Shown: positions 23,484-32,275, numbered from the stretch's first letter. The stretch: 49,038 nt of DNA from Olsenella_L sp051876355 (GCA_051876355.1 JBJEHU010000021.1:1-49038); one strand, 5' to 3'. Translations and numbers: made by a program. The notes: generated by a model not told the origin, from the letters alone.

Positions 23484-24539
23484 ATGAGCGAGAAGAAGGA
23501 TCCGAAGGATACCTGCGTCCTCGTCACCGGCGGTGCAGGATTCATCGGCAGCCACACGGTCGTCGAGCTCCTGAACAGCGGCTACCAGGTCGTGATCGTG
23601 GACGATCTGTCCAATGCTTCGGAGAAGGTCATCGACCGCATCGATACCATCGTCGGCGAAGACAAGGCAAAGAATCTCACGTTCTATCGTGCCGATGTCA
23701 ACGACCGCGATGCGATGAACGAGATCTTCGATGAGAACCAGATCGACCGTGTCATCCACTTCGCAGGCTTCAAGGCTGTCGGCGAGTCCGTCAAGAAGCC
23801 GATCGAGTACTACACGAACAACCTCGGCAACACGCTCACCCTCGTCGATGTGATGAGGAACCATGGCTGCAAGGACATCATCTTCAGCTCCTCCGCCACG
23901 GTCTACGGCAAGCCCGATTCTTTGCCCCTCACCGAGGAGAGCCCGAAGAAGCCTGCCACGAACCCCTATGGCTGGACGAAGTGGATGATCGAGCAGATCC
24001 TCACCGACCTCCACACGGCAGACCCCGAGTGGAACGTCGTGCTGCTCCGCTACTTCAACCCCATCGGAGCGCACCCCTCCGGACTCATGGGCGAAGACCC
24101 GAAGGGCATCCCCAACAACCTGCTGCCGTACGTCGCACAGGTCGCCGTCGGCAAGCGCGAGTATGTCCATGTCTACGGCGACGACTACAACACGCCTGAC
24201 GGCACGGGCGTGCGTGACTACATCCATGTCTGCGACCTCGGCACGGGCCATGTCGCAGCGCTGCGCTGGATGAACGGCCGCACAGGCGTTGAGATCTTCA
24301 ACCTCGGCACCGGCAAGGGCACGTCGGTCCTCGAGATCATCAAGGCCTTCTCCAAGGCCTGCGGCAAGGAGCTCCCCTACAAGATTGAGCCGCGCCGTCC
24401 AGGCGATGTCGATGCGAACTACGCCGACTGCTCGAAGGCAAAGCGCGAGATGGGCTGGGAAGCCAAGTACACGATCGACGACATGTGCCGCGATGGCTGG
24501 AACTGGCAGTCCAAGAACCCGAACGGCTACGAGGGATAG
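23484..24539 (+). CDS. galE: UDP-glucose 4-epimerase
   Basis: Interconverts UDP-glucose and UDP-galactose for galactose use and surface polysaccharides. The 351-residue protein has the NAD motif GGAGFIG at 16-22, SSSATVYG at 135-142, and the catalytic Tyr162 and Lys166 (YGWTK). RYFNPIGAHPSG and RDYIHVCDL are typical. ACAAGGAG precedes the ATG. The prenyl synthase gene follows after seven bases. No Leloir partners (galK, galT) are in the window. Confidence 0.95.
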   Translation: MSEKKDPKDTCVLVTGGAGFIGSHTVVELLNSGYQVVIVDDLSNASEKVIDRIDTIVGEDKAKNLTFYRADVNDRDAMNEIFDENQIDRVIHFAGFKAVGESVKKPIEYYTNNLGNTLTLVDVMRNHGCKDIIFSSSATVYGKPDSLPLTEESPKKPATNPYGWTKWMIEQILTDLHTADPEWNVVLLRYFNPIGAHPSGLMGEDPKGIPNNLLPYVAQVAVGKREYVHVYGDDYNTPDGTGVRDYIHVCDLGTGHVAALRWMNGRTGVEIFNLGTGKGTSVLEIIKAFSKACGKELPYKIEPRRPGDVDANYADCSKAKREMGWEAKYTIDDMCRDGWNWQSKNPNGYEG

Positions 24540-24546
24540 ACACACC

Positions 24547-25590
24547 ATGGGAGATGCGCACGGCCGCCTGTTCGCGGCATACCTTGCTCAGAAGCGTCCT
24601 GCCATCAATGCCTACCTGGCCAAGCATGCACCCCGGCCCGAAGCCGGAGAGCATGCGCAGGATGATATGGAGCGCTATGCCTATGCGCCCCTTGCCCGCT
24701 TCACCGAAGCAGGCGGCAAGCGCACCCGTCCCGCCTTGGTGCTCCTGGGCGCCAAGGCAGTAGGCGGAGACGAAGAGCGTGCGCTCTCCTGTGCTTCCGC
24801 TATCGAGTACTTCCAGTCAGCTGCCCTCATCCACGACGATATCGCCGATGAGGGGCAGCTGCGCCGCGGCGAGCCGTGCACCTACCTCACGGAGGGCACG
24901 GGCGTCGCGATAAACATCGGAGACCTCGGTATCGTCCACACATTCGCGGGCATCCTGGACGATCCTGCGCTCGACGCAGCAACGAAGCTCTCCGTCCTTT
25001 CCCTTCTTGCCCGCATGGAGCAGCGCACCGTCGAAGGCCAGGCCCTGGACCTCGGCTGGACACGGGATGGACGCTGGAACATCACGCCGGACGACTACCG
25101 GTGCATGGCACGGCACAAGACGGCCTACTACTCGGCTGCAACGCCTCTCGCGGCTGGCGCCATCTGTGGCGGCGGCACGAAGGAGCAGATAGAGGCTCTC
25201 CACGCCTTTGGCATGGATGCCGGCCTTGCCTTCCAGCTCCAGGACGACCTTCTGAACCTCGTCGGCGACGCCGAGAAGCAGGGCAAGGACTTCCGGAGCG
25301 ACATCACGGAAGGCAAGCGCACATTGGCCGTCTGCCTTGCGCTCGAACGCCTGCCGAAGGATGCGCACGACGAGCTCATCGAGATCCTCTCTTCCCATAC
25401 AGAAGATGCAGCAGAGCAGGCCCGCGCTGTCGCCTTGATGGATGAAGCCGGTGCCATCGCTTCCGTGCGCGAAGAGGCCCATGCGCTTGCTGCCTCTGCG
25501 AAGAGCCATCTTGCGGGGCAGACATGGGCAGCAGATGCCAAAGAGCTCCTCCTCGATATGGCCGACTTTTTTGTGGAGCGCGCCGGCTAG
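24547..25590 (+). CDS. Polyprenyl diphosphate synthase (trans-isoprenyl type)
   Basis: Condenses IPP onto allylic diphosphates. The 347-residue protein has GGKRTRP at 56-62, the first aspartate-rich motif DDIAD (Asp97, Asp98, Asp101) and RRGEPC. The second motif is DDLLN, where the last Asp of the usual DDxxD is Asn, a common variant. FRSDITEGKRTL follows. Residues ahead of the first motif do not let me assign product length. ATG 24547 is seven bases after galE, so they are cotranscribed; upstream frame overlapping galE is not coding. Confidence 0.9.
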   Translation: MGDAHGRLFAAYLAQKRPAINAYLAKHAPRPEAGEHAQDDMERYAYAPLARFTEAGGKRTRPALVLLGAKAVGGDEERALSCASAIEYFQSAALIHDDIADEGQLRRGEPCTYLTEGTGVAINIGDLGIVHTFAGILDDPALDAATKLSVLSLLARMEQRTVEGQALDLGWTRDGRWNITPDDYRCMARHKTAYYSAATPLAAGAICGGGTKEQIEALHAFGMDAGLAFQLQDDLLNLVGDAEKQGKDFRSDITEGKRTLAVCLALERLPKDAHDELIEILSSHTEDAAEQARAVALMDEAGAIASVREEAHALAASAKSHLAGQTWAADAKELLLDMADFFVERAG

Positions 25591-25709
25591 ACCTTCTTGC
25601 GAAGACGCGTACCATACAAAGCGTGTAGCATGCGAGACCTTCCCAAAATGAGCTCCGCATACCATCCGCATGAAGCGATATGGGGTGCATAGATATGAAA
25701 GAGGAACGG

Positions 25710-26624
25710 ATGAATCCCATTCTTGAGGGAACAAGCGGCGACGCCGTCGAGGATATCCAGGACAGGCTCAAGCATCTCGGGTACCACATCGACGACGAGG
25801 AGTGCGACGAGCGCCATTTCGGCCCTTCGACCGCCAACGCTGTCGCAAAGTTCCGCATCGAGCACGATCTGCCGCTTGGCCAGGCCGTGGATACCCAGAC
25901 CTGGGCAGCGCTTGTCGATGAGTGCTACGAGATGGGCGATCGCACCCTCTATCTGCGCCTCCCGAACTTCCACGGCAACGATGTCCGCGAGCTCCAGAAC
26001 GCCCTCAACATCCTGGGCTTCTCCTGCGGCGAGGCAGACGGCTTCTACGGCGCCCACACCGAGGCAGCCGTGAAGTCCTTCCAGGAGGGCGTCGGCCAGC
26101 TCGCTGACGGCATGGCATTCCCCGAGACGTTCGATGCTATTGAGCGTCTGCACCATGTGTGGGCCGGCAAGCCTGCCAAGGGCCCGCACCCCATGGGCGT
26201 CATGGGCTATGCCCGTGCTGCGAATGTCCTCGAGGGCACCCATCTCGCTATCACCGGCGAGGACCCGATCTCGAGAAATGTTGCCGGCCGCATGTTCAAC
26301 CTTGCAAGCGCGACAGCCAACAACTCCGGCCTCGAGCTTGTGGACGACCCCGACCATGCGACGCCCGACTGCGAGGCAATCTTCAGCATGGCAGCATCTC
26401 CTCTGCCCGAGAACTCGACGAATGTCGCGAACCTCACGCTCGACGACACCGACACGCTCGCAACGCGCATCAGGAGCGCCCTCGAGCTTTCCGATGCCAA
26501 GCAGCCGATCCTGCGCATCGAGCTTCCGGTCGGCCCCGACTACAATGGCACGTTCACGACAAGCGATGCCCAGACGCTCGCTGTTCTTCTGCTCGATGCC
26601 ATCTGCGCAGCCTTCGCGAAGTAG
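25710..26624 (+). CDS. Cytoplasmic protein with two peptidoglycan-binding domains
   Basis: The 304-residue protein opens with two PG_binding_1 repeats (about 5-70: GDAVEDIQDRLKHLGYHID...FGPSTANAVAKFRIEHDLP; and about 85-145: GNDVRELQNALNILGFSCGEADGFYG). A C-terminal alpha/beta region (AITGEDPISRNVAGRMFNLA onward) may be a degenerate amidase_3-like fold lacking clear zinc ligands. There is no signal peptide. The architecture recalls CwlM, the cytoplasmic mycobacterial amidase-like regulator of MurA, but that is only a suggestion. AGAGGA four bases before ATG 25710 decides the start; ATGs at 25680 and 25695 have weaker sites. Confidence 0.7.
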   Translation: MNPILEGTSGDAVEDIQDRLKHLGYHIDDEECDERHFGPSTANAVAKFRIEHDLPLGQAVDTQTWAALVDECYEMGDRTLYLRLPNFHGNDVRELQNALNILGFSCGEADGFYGAHTEAAVKSFQEGVGQLADGMAFPETFDAIERLHHVWAGKPAKGPHPMGVMGYARAANVLEGTHLAITGEDPISRNVAGRMFNLASATANNSGLELVDDPDHATPDCEAIFSMAASPLPENSTNVANLTLDDTDTLATRIRSALELSDAKQPILRIELPVGPDYNGTFTTSDAQTLAVLLLDAICAAFAK

Positions 26625-26674
26625 CTTCCATCTGGCACGCAGCTCCAAGACCTGATACACTTGACTTCCAGCTT

Positions 26675-26749
26675 TGGAGCATCGTCCAATGGTCAGGACC
26701 CGGGTTTTTGGTGCCTGTAATGGGGGTTCGAATCCCTCTGCTCCAGCCA
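26675..26749 (+). tRNA. tRNA-Gln (anticodon TTG)
   Basis: The acceptor TGGAGCA/TGCTCCA, D arm GTCC/GGAC, anticodon stem CGGGT/GCCTG with loop TTTTGGT (anticodon TTG at 34-36), four-base variable loop, and T arm around TTCGAAT fold into a complete cloverleaf. Discriminator G and CCA are encoded. A terminator follows at once. Confidence 0.95.
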
Positions 26750-26758
26750 CTGATTGCC

Positions 26759-26787
26759 AAGCCCTCTTCTCCGGAAGAGGGCTTTTT
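26759..26787 (+). terminator. Terminator of tRNA-Gln
   Basis: AAGCCCTCTTC and GAAGAGGGCTT form a perfect 11-bp stem around TCCG, ending in a run of five T. Confidence 0.93.
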
Positions 26788-26827
26788 CGTATCTCGGCAC
26801 TATTGGCTTCGTCTCCTTTCCTGCCAT

Positions 26828-26888
26828 TTAGCTCAATCATTATTGACTCAATTCATTTTGACTCAAAAGTTTTTGAGTTAAAATGAAT
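26828..26888. repeat. Four half-sites at exact 15-bp steps upstream of the ATPase-nuclease gene
   Basis: TTAGCTCAA (26828), TTGACTCAA (26843), TTGACTCAA (26858) and inverted TTGAGTTAA (26873) begin exactly 15 bases apart. The last two extend into an inverted repeat of 18-base arms, ATTCATTTTGACTCAAAA (26851-26868) and its complement at 26871-26888 with one mismatch. TTGACT also reads as a -35 box, with TAAAAT at 26879 as a -10 (15-base spacing). It lies 37 bases before the start codon and is probably an operator array for this gene. Confidence 0.75.
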
Positions 26889-26924
26889 GCATTGGCACTC
26901 TCTTGCTGAGAAAGGATTTCGATC

Positions 26925-28304
26925 ATGGAATTCATCGGCAGAAGACAGGAACTGGACAGGCTCATCCGGGAGCTTTCGGATCCATCCCAGCGCAATGTGC
27001 TCGTCTACGGACGCAGACGCGTCGGAAAGAGCGAGCTCATCAAGCAGGCTCTCAAGAAGCTTCCCTGTTCAACTGTCTATTTCGAATGCACCCAGACATC
27101 CGAAGCCGAAAATCTCGGGAATCTGTCTCGCGCCATATCAGAGGCGCTCGGCTTTCCTCCGCTGGCCTTCTCGGGCTTCCATGAGCTTGCAGACTTCCTC
27201 TTTCGCCAGGCAGAGCATGCAGACATGGTGCTCGTTCTTGATGAGTACCCCTATCTGCGCGATGCCGTAGCAGGGCTCGACAGCATCCTGCAGGTTCTCA
27301 TAGACACCTACCGAGAGGCTTCGCATCTGAAGCTCATCCTCTGCGGCTCTTTTGTCGACGTTATGAGGTCCTTGATCGAACGCGAAAACCCTCTCTACGG
27401 CCGCATTGACCTCACGCTCAAGCTCGATCCGATGGACTACTGCGATGCAGGCAAGTTCTTCCCCAGCTTCTCGCCTGAAGACAGAGTTCATCTCTATAGC
27501 GTGTTCGGCGGCATCCCCTATTACAACCGCCTGGTAAGTCCTTCAAAGACCGTCCGTGACAACATCATCGATCTTGTCACGGCGCCTGGCGCCCGCCTCG
27601 AATCTGAGGTCGAGGTCTATCTCTCGCAGGAAGTATCGAAGATGGCAAATGCCAACGAGGTATTTCTTGCCCTCGCCCAGGGATACTCCCGCTGGAAAGA
27701 CATACTCGCACAGTCGCACGTCTCGAGCGGCCAGGCAATGACCGCCGTGCTCGACAAGCTCATCTCCATGGAGCTTGTACAGAAGCAGACGCCGATCAAC
27801 GATCCCGAGAACAAGCGCAAGACTGGCTACTTTATCATCGACCCGCTCGCCCTGTTCTACTACCGCTATATCTTCCGCAATGCCTCTGCCCGCCAGATTC
27901 AGGATGCGGAATACTTCTATAGCCGCTATATCGAACGGGATTTCGAGGAGAACCATGTCCCGCATCTGTTCGAAGAGGTATGCCGGCAGTATCTCATCCG
28001 CAAGAACCGTACAGGCAAAATGGAAATCCCCTTCGATGCTATCGGCAAATACTGGTACGACGATCCGTTCCGCCATACCAACGGAGAGTTCGATGTTGTG
28101 ACCAAGGATCCTAGGGGCTATATCTTCTATGAAGCCAAATTCAGGAAGACCCCCATCACACAGAAAATGGTGGAGGAAGAGATATCGCAGGTCAGAGCCG
28201 CAGGCCTCCCTTGCTATCGCTTCGGATTCTTCTCCCGCTCGGGCTTCGATGTCGAACCAGATCCAGATCTCATCTTAATCGATCTGCCGGAGCTCTACGC
28301 CTAG
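26925..28304 (+). CDS. ATPase fused to a PD-(D/E)XK nuclease-like domain (ATPase_2-DUF234)
   Basis: The 459-residue protein begins with a P-loop ATPase: MEFIGRRQELDRL, Walker A GRRRVGKS at 29-36 and Walker B VLVLDEYPYL with Asp106-Glu107. A winged-helix linker (about 240-300, QSHVSSGQAMTAVLDKLI) and the C-terminal DUF234 domain follow. In the latter, FEEVC, Asp390 (GEFDVV) and Glu403-Ala-Lys405 (YEAKF) form the PD-(D/E)XK nuclease core. All catalytic residues appear intact. These proteins are frequent, variable accessory genes in archaea and anaerobic bacteria; function unknown, possibly defence or mobility. A tRNA-Gln gene lies just upstream. AAAGGA precedes the ATG. Confidence 0.85.
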   Translation: MEFIGRRQELDRLIRELSDPSQRNVLVYGRRRVGKSELIKQALKKLPCSTVYFECTQTSEAENLGNLSRAISEALGFPPLAFSGFHELADFLFRQAEHADMVLVLDEYPYLRDAVAGLDSILQVLIDTYREASHLKLILCGSFVDVMRSLIERENPLYGRIDLTLKLDPMDYCDAGKFFPSFSPEDRVHLYSVFGGIPYYNRLVSPSKTVRDNIIDLVTAPGARLESEVEVYLSQEVSKMANANEVFLALAQGYSRWKDILAQSHVSSGQAMTAVLDKLISMELVQKQTPINDPENKRKTGYFIIDPLALFYYRYIFRNASARQIQDAEYFYSRYIERDFEENHVPHLFEEVCRQYLIRKNRTGKMEIPFDAIGKYWYDDPFRHTNGEFDVVTKDPRGYIFYEAKFRKTPITQKMVEEEISQVRAAGLPCYRFGFFSRSGFDVEPDPDLILIDLPELYA

Positions 28305-28332
28305 CGCCTGAGCCAGCTGCATCTCAGGCGCT
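28303..28332. terminator. Bidirectional terminator between the ATPase and panE
   Basis: AGCGCCTGAG and CTCAGGCGCT form a perfect 10-bp stem, starting inside the ATPase stop codon. Convergent genes flank it. T runs are lacking. Confidence 0.7.
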
Positions 28333-28341
28333 GAGGCCTTG

Positions 28342-29271
28342 TCACGCTTCAGAAAGATAGGACGTCTCGATCTCTCTGATGCGCTTGTTGAGGAAGGCGT
28401 TGACCGGCACGAGGATGCCATGCTTCTCCGCTCTCCTCATGACCTCGCCCGAGAACTCGTCCACTTCGGTCCTGTGATGGTTGATGCGGTCCTGCCCCAT
28501 GGAGGGCGTCGAGGCAGGATCGAGCGTCCGTTCGAGCGCTGCATAGGCAGAAAGATCTTTCTCGGTGAGCGCGACGCCTTCTGCCTGTGCCAGCGCCACG
28601 ACCTCGCGCATGGCAGAGATGAACGTGCGCCAGAGCTCCGAGGTCTCATCCTCGTAGACGTCTCCGTAGCTCGCGCCGAACGCGCAGCAGGTCTGGTTGA
28701 TACCGACATTGAGCATGAACTTCGCCCACATGCGATAGCGGATATCTGCTTCCACGACATGCGCGATGCCAGCCTGCGTGAGGATGTCCACGACGTCGTC
28801 GAGCGCAGCCTCGGGCGTCTTGTCGAAGCGGCCGATATAGAGAGCGCCTGCCTTCGAGAACGTGAGCGAGCTTCCATAGTGCGCCGCATCCATGCCCTGG
28901 GCGACACAGGGGACGATGTGCTCCCAGCCGAAGCGCGCGGCCACCCGCTCCTCGCTCCTGATGCCGTTCAGGACGCTCACAATCCTCGTCTTCTCGCCGA
29001 GGAGCCCAGGCACAAGATCGAGCGCGCTCTCGAGCCCATAGCTCTTTGTCGCCAAGATCACGAGGTCCTGCTCCCCTGCCGCATCAGGCGTTGCGTCCCT
29101 AAACGGATACACCTTCCCGTTCACGGTGCAGACATCCCCTGCATGCCTCGCGAGGCGTGCGGGATCCATAACGAAGGTGACAGCATCTTCTCCCAGGGCA
29201 TCCTGTGCCATGCTTCCATAGAGCATGCCCAGGGCGCCCTTGCCGACGATCGCGATGCGCGGCTTTCCCAT
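28342..29271 (-). CDS. panE: 2-dehydropantoate 2-reductase
   Basis: Reduces ketopantoate to pantoate with NADPH in pantothenate/CoA synthesis. The 309-residue protein has the Rossmann GKGALG at 10-15 and LATKSYGLESAL. The catalytic Lys-Asn set sits in WAKFMLNVGINQ, and the tail PSMGQDRINHHRTEVDEFSGEV holds the conserved SMxQD. No panB or panC is adjacent, and KPR-family members may act on other 2-keto acids. Divergent from glmU across a 385-base regulatory gap. Confidence 0.85.
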   Translation of the reverse strand: MGKPRIAIVGKGALGMLYGSMAQDALGEDAVTFVMDPARLARHAGDVCTVNGKVYPFRDATPDAAGEQDLVILATKSYGLESALDLVPGLLGEKTRIVSVLNGIRSEERVAARFGWEHIVPCVAQGMDAAHYGSSLTFSKAGALYIGRFDKTPEAALDDVVDILTQAGIAHVVEADIRYRMWAKFMLNVGINQTCCAFGASYGDVYEDETSELWRTFISAMREVVALAQAEGVALTEKDLSAYAALERTLDPASTPSMGQDRINHHRTEVDEFSGEVMRRAEKHGILVPVNAFLNKRIREIETSYLSEA

Positions 29272-29411
29272 CCAACGTCCTTCCCCCAGAAAATGTATCG
29301 GATACAGGGTATCGTGACCTGTCCCTTCCGTGCGGCGGGTTCACAGCCTGGCAACAAGGAGAAGCGCACAGATGCCCGCTCAGCCTGAGCAGAAGGCGAC
29401 GCATGCTTCGA

Positions 29412-29450
29412 ACTCGACACTAAGGTCTCCCTGTCGAGCTCAACTCGACA
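29412..29450. promoter_or_regulatory. TGTCGAG palindrome in the panE-glmU gap
   Basis: TGTCGAG-CTCAA-CTCGACA (29432-29450) is a palindrome with perfect 7-bp outer arms, preceded by a lone half-site ACTCGACA at 29412-29419, 31 bases to the left of the matching half. The same motif recurs at 34728-34817. A second palindrome, GATAGC-TGC-GCTATC, lies at 29534-29548. The remainder of 29272-29656 has no gene. Confidence 0.65.
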
Positions 29451-29656
29451 GGGCGTCTCCGACAGATGGCCCCAAAATGGCTGAAAAGGTTGTGTCGTGT
29501 GAATGAGCACGTCATTCGTGCTGCTACAGGCTCGATAGCTGCGCTATCATAAGCCTAGCTGCGGATTGTTCCGCTTCCGTCAAGGAACAGTGAGCATATT
29601 CCAGCTGCCTTTTCATTGACGGATTCACGCATAGCAACTTCGTTGGAGGCCGTTCT

Positions 29657-31066
29657 ATGCCATTTACCGCGATTGTCCTCGCTGCCGGCGAGGGTACGCG
29701 CATGAAGTCTCGTCACCCCAAGGTCATGCACAACGTAATGGACAAGCCGCTCGTATGGTGGTGTGTCCGCCATGCCCGCCAGGCTGGTGCAACGCGTGTC
29801 ATTGTCGTCGTCGGCAATGGCGCTGACGAGGTCCGCGACTTCTTCGCCCATGAGCCTGTCCAGGAGGGAGAGGCACCTGTCGAGTTCGTCGAGCAGACAG
29901 AGCGCCTCGGTACCGGCCACGCTGTCCGCGTCGTGCGCGACGCAATCGGCGGCTTCTCCGGCCCTGTCCTCGTTATGGCAGGCGACACGCCGCTCATCAC
30001 GCCCGAGACGCTCCGCTCCCTCGTGGAGGAGCGCAATGCCCAGAAGGCAGCCTGCACGGTGCTGACCATGACGCCAGATGACTGCACGGGCTATGGCCGC
30101 GTCGTCCTCGACGACAAGGGCCAGGTCACGGCCATTATCGAGCACAAGGACTGCACGCCCGAGCAGCAGGCGACGCTCAAGGAGTGCAACTCCGCGACGT
30201 ACTGCTTCTGCGGCAAGCGTCTGGCCGAAAACCTCGACAAGATCGGCAACGACAATGCCCAGGGCGAGTACTACCTGCCCGACATGATCAAGATCTTCGT
30301 GTCCGAGGGAGAGCCTGTCGGCATGCACCACGCACCTGAGGCCTCCGAGGTCCTCGGCGTCAACAACCGTGCCCAGCTTGCCGAGGTCACAAAGGTGCTC
30401 CGGCGCCGCATCAACCACGAGCTCATGCTCTCCGGCGTCTCGATGCTCGACCCTGACCAGGTCTGGGTCGGCGCCGATGTGAAGGTCGGCCAGGACACCG
30501 TCCTCATGCCCCAGACCTTCCTCTTCGGCCACACGACCGTGGGATGCGACTGCACGATCGGCCCGAACAGCCGCCTCACGAACGCGACCGTCGGCAACAA
30601 CTGCACGGTCGACGAGTCCATCCTCGTCGATTCTGCAATCGACGACGACGTGAACTGCGGACCCCGTGCCTACCTCAGGGGACACACGCACCTGCTCAAG
30701 GGCGCCAAGGCCGGCACCCACGTCGAGCTCAAGAACTCCGTCGTCGGCGAGGGTTCGAAGGTCCCGCACCTCTCCTACATCGGCGACTGCACGATGGGTG
30801 CCAACGTGAATATCGGCGGCGGCTCCATCACCTGCAACTATGACGGAAAGCACAAGAGCCATACCACCATCGGCGCCCACGTCTTCGTGGGCTCCGACAC
30901 GATGATGGTCGCACCGGTCACGATCGGCGAGAACGCCCTCGTCGGTGCAAGCTCCTGCATAACGCATGACGTGCCGGCAGGCGCGCTCTCGCTCGAGCGC
31001 AGCCAGCAGGTCATCAAGGAAGACTGGGCAAACCGCTACTGGGAGCGTCTGAAGGAAGAGGACTAA
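29657..31066 (+). CDS. glmU: Bifunctional GlmU uridyltransferase/acetyltransferase
   Basis: Makes UDP-GlcNAc from GlcN-1-P, acetyl-CoA and UTP for peptidoglycan. The N-terminal domain carries LAAGEGTRMKS (7-17), QTERLGTGHAV and AGDTPLI. From about residue 255 a left-handed beta helix is seen as hexapeptide repeats, with the acetyltransferase His in GTHVELKNSVVGEGSK and NIGGGSITCNYDGK. Total 469 residues is full length. The TAA stop overlaps the ATG of prs by one base. Confidence 0.96.
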   Translation: MPFTAIVLAAGEGTRMKSRHPKVMHNVMDKPLVWWCVRHARQAGATRVIVVVGNGADEVRDFFAHEPVQEGEAPVEFVEQTERLGTGHAVRVVRDAIGGFSGPVLVMAGDTPLITPETLRSLVEERNAQKAACTVLTMTPDDCTGYGRVVLDDKGQVTAIIEHKDCTPEQQATLKECNSATYCFCGKRLAENLDKIGNDNAQGEYYLPDMIKIFVSEGEPVGMHHAPEASEVLGVNNRAQLAEVTKVLRRRINHELMLSGVSMLDPDQVWVGADVKVGQDTVLMPQTFLFGHTTVGCDCTIGPNSRLTNATVGNNCTVDESILVDSAIDDDVNCGPRAYLRGHTHLLKGAKAGTHVELKNSVVGEGSKVPHLSYIGDCTMGANVNIGGGSITCNYDGKHKSHTTIGAHVFVGSDTMMVAPVTIGENALVGASSCITHDVPAGALSLERSQQVIKEDWANRYWERLKEED

Positions 31067-32061
31067 TGTACGAGAATCTGAGCGAACCCATCCAGGTGGA
31101 GAAGAACATCCGTCTCTACTCGGGAACGAGCAACCCGCAGCTGGCCGAGAAGATCGGCGACATCCTGCACCTGCCGCTTTCCGGCCTCAAGATCGAGAAG
31201 TTCGCGAACGGCGAGATCTACGCCCGCTTCGAGGAGACCGTGCGTGGCTGCGAAGTCTTCTTCGTGCAATCCCTTGCCGGCAAGAACGTGAATGACCTCA
31301 TGATGGAGACCCTGATCGTCGCCGATGCCGCAACGCGTGCATCTGCCGCCTCCTTCACGGCTGTCATCCCCCACTACGGCTATGCCCGTCAGGACCGCAA
31401 GGCCGCATCCCGCGAGCCGATCACGGCACGCCTTGTCGCCAACCTGCTCGAGGCAGCCGGCGTCGACCGCGTCATCACGCTCGACCTGCACTCGAACCAG
31501 ATCCAGGGCTTCTTCGACATCCCCGTCACGCACCTGACGGCACTCTACCAGTTCGGCGACTACTTCAAGACGAAGGACTTCGACTGGGACAACACGGTCG
31601 TCGTCTCCCCTGACATGGGCCGCGCCAAGGTCGCAAAGAAGCTCGCTGACTACCTCGGCTGCGAAGTCGCCATTGCCCACAAGAGCAGGCCCAAGCACAA
31701 CGCTGCCGAGGTCATGGGCGTCATCGGCAACATCGTCGGCAAGACCTGCATCATCAACGACGATATGATCGACACTGGCGGCACACTCGTCGGCTCCATC
31801 AACAAGCTCAAGGAGATGGGTGCAGGCGACATCTACATCTCCGCCACCCACGGCATCTTCTCTGGCTCCGCTATCGAGCGTCTCCAGAACGCCCCGATCG
31901 TCGAGTGCGTCGTCACGGATGCCATCCCCTGCGCTGTGGCCAACCAGCCCGGCTCCAAGATCAAGTCCATCTCCGTTGCCAAGGAGCTCGCAGACGCAAT
32001 CTACGCCGTCTACGTCAACCACTCCGTCTCCGGCATTGCCGGCGGCAACTCCGAGATGTAG
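31066..32061 (+). CDS. prs: Ribose-phosphate pyrophosphokinase
   Basis: Makes PRPP from ribose-5-P and ATP for nucleotide, His and Trp synthesis. The 331-residue class I enzyme shows RFEETVRGCEVFFVQS, the flexible-loop YARQDRKAASREPITARL, the signature VITLDLHSNQIQGFFDIPV, and the PRPP loop NDDMIDTGGTL. glmU-prs is a widespread gene order. It supplies PRPP to the purine genes elsewhere in the window. Confidence 0.96.
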   Translation: MYENLSEPIQVEKNIRLYSGTSNPQLAEKIGDILHLPLSGLKIEKFANGEIYARFEETVRGCEVFFVQSLAGKNVNDLMMETLIVADAATRASAASFTAVIPHYGYARQDRKAASREPITARLVANLLEAAGVDRVITLDLHSNQIQGFFDIPVTHLTALYQFGDYFKTKDFDWDNTVVVSPDMGRAKVAKKLADYLGCEVAIAHKSRPKHNAAEVMGVIGNIVGKTCIINDDMIDTGGTLVGSINKLKEMGAGDIYISATHGIFSGSAIERLQNAPIVECVVTDAIPCAVANQPGSKIKSISVAKELADAIYAVYVNHSVSGIAGGNSEM

Positions 32062-32087
32062 GACACATCACTCAGATTCAAGCCTTC

Positions 32088-32117
32088 AAGGGCCGCCGCA
32101 AGGCGGCCCTTTCTTTA
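32088..32117 (+). terminator. Terminator of glmU-prs
   Basis: AAGGGCCGCC, a GCAA tetraloop and GGCGGCCCTT form a perfect 10-bp stem, followed by TCTTTATA. Confidence 0.92.
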
Positions 32118-32168
32118 TAGCAAGAAGCCCTCTCACCTCTTTCATCTGCACTTCCCCTCTCTAACAGG

Positions 32169-32202
32169 AAGCTCCCTCCTGCCTTGCGGCAGAAGGGAGC
32201 TT
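32169..32202 (-). terminator. Terminator of glgP
   Basis: AAGCTCCCT and AGGGAGCTT with an inner CTGCC/GGCAG pairing make a 15-bp stem with one mismatch, about 75 bases past the glgP stop. Readable from either strand. Confidence 0.75.
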
Positions 32203-32275
32203 TCCGGGGAGAAACAAAGGAGGTGCTCCACGCAGCACAAGGGAGGAAGCTGCGTGGAGCAGGGGATTGGGGGGC

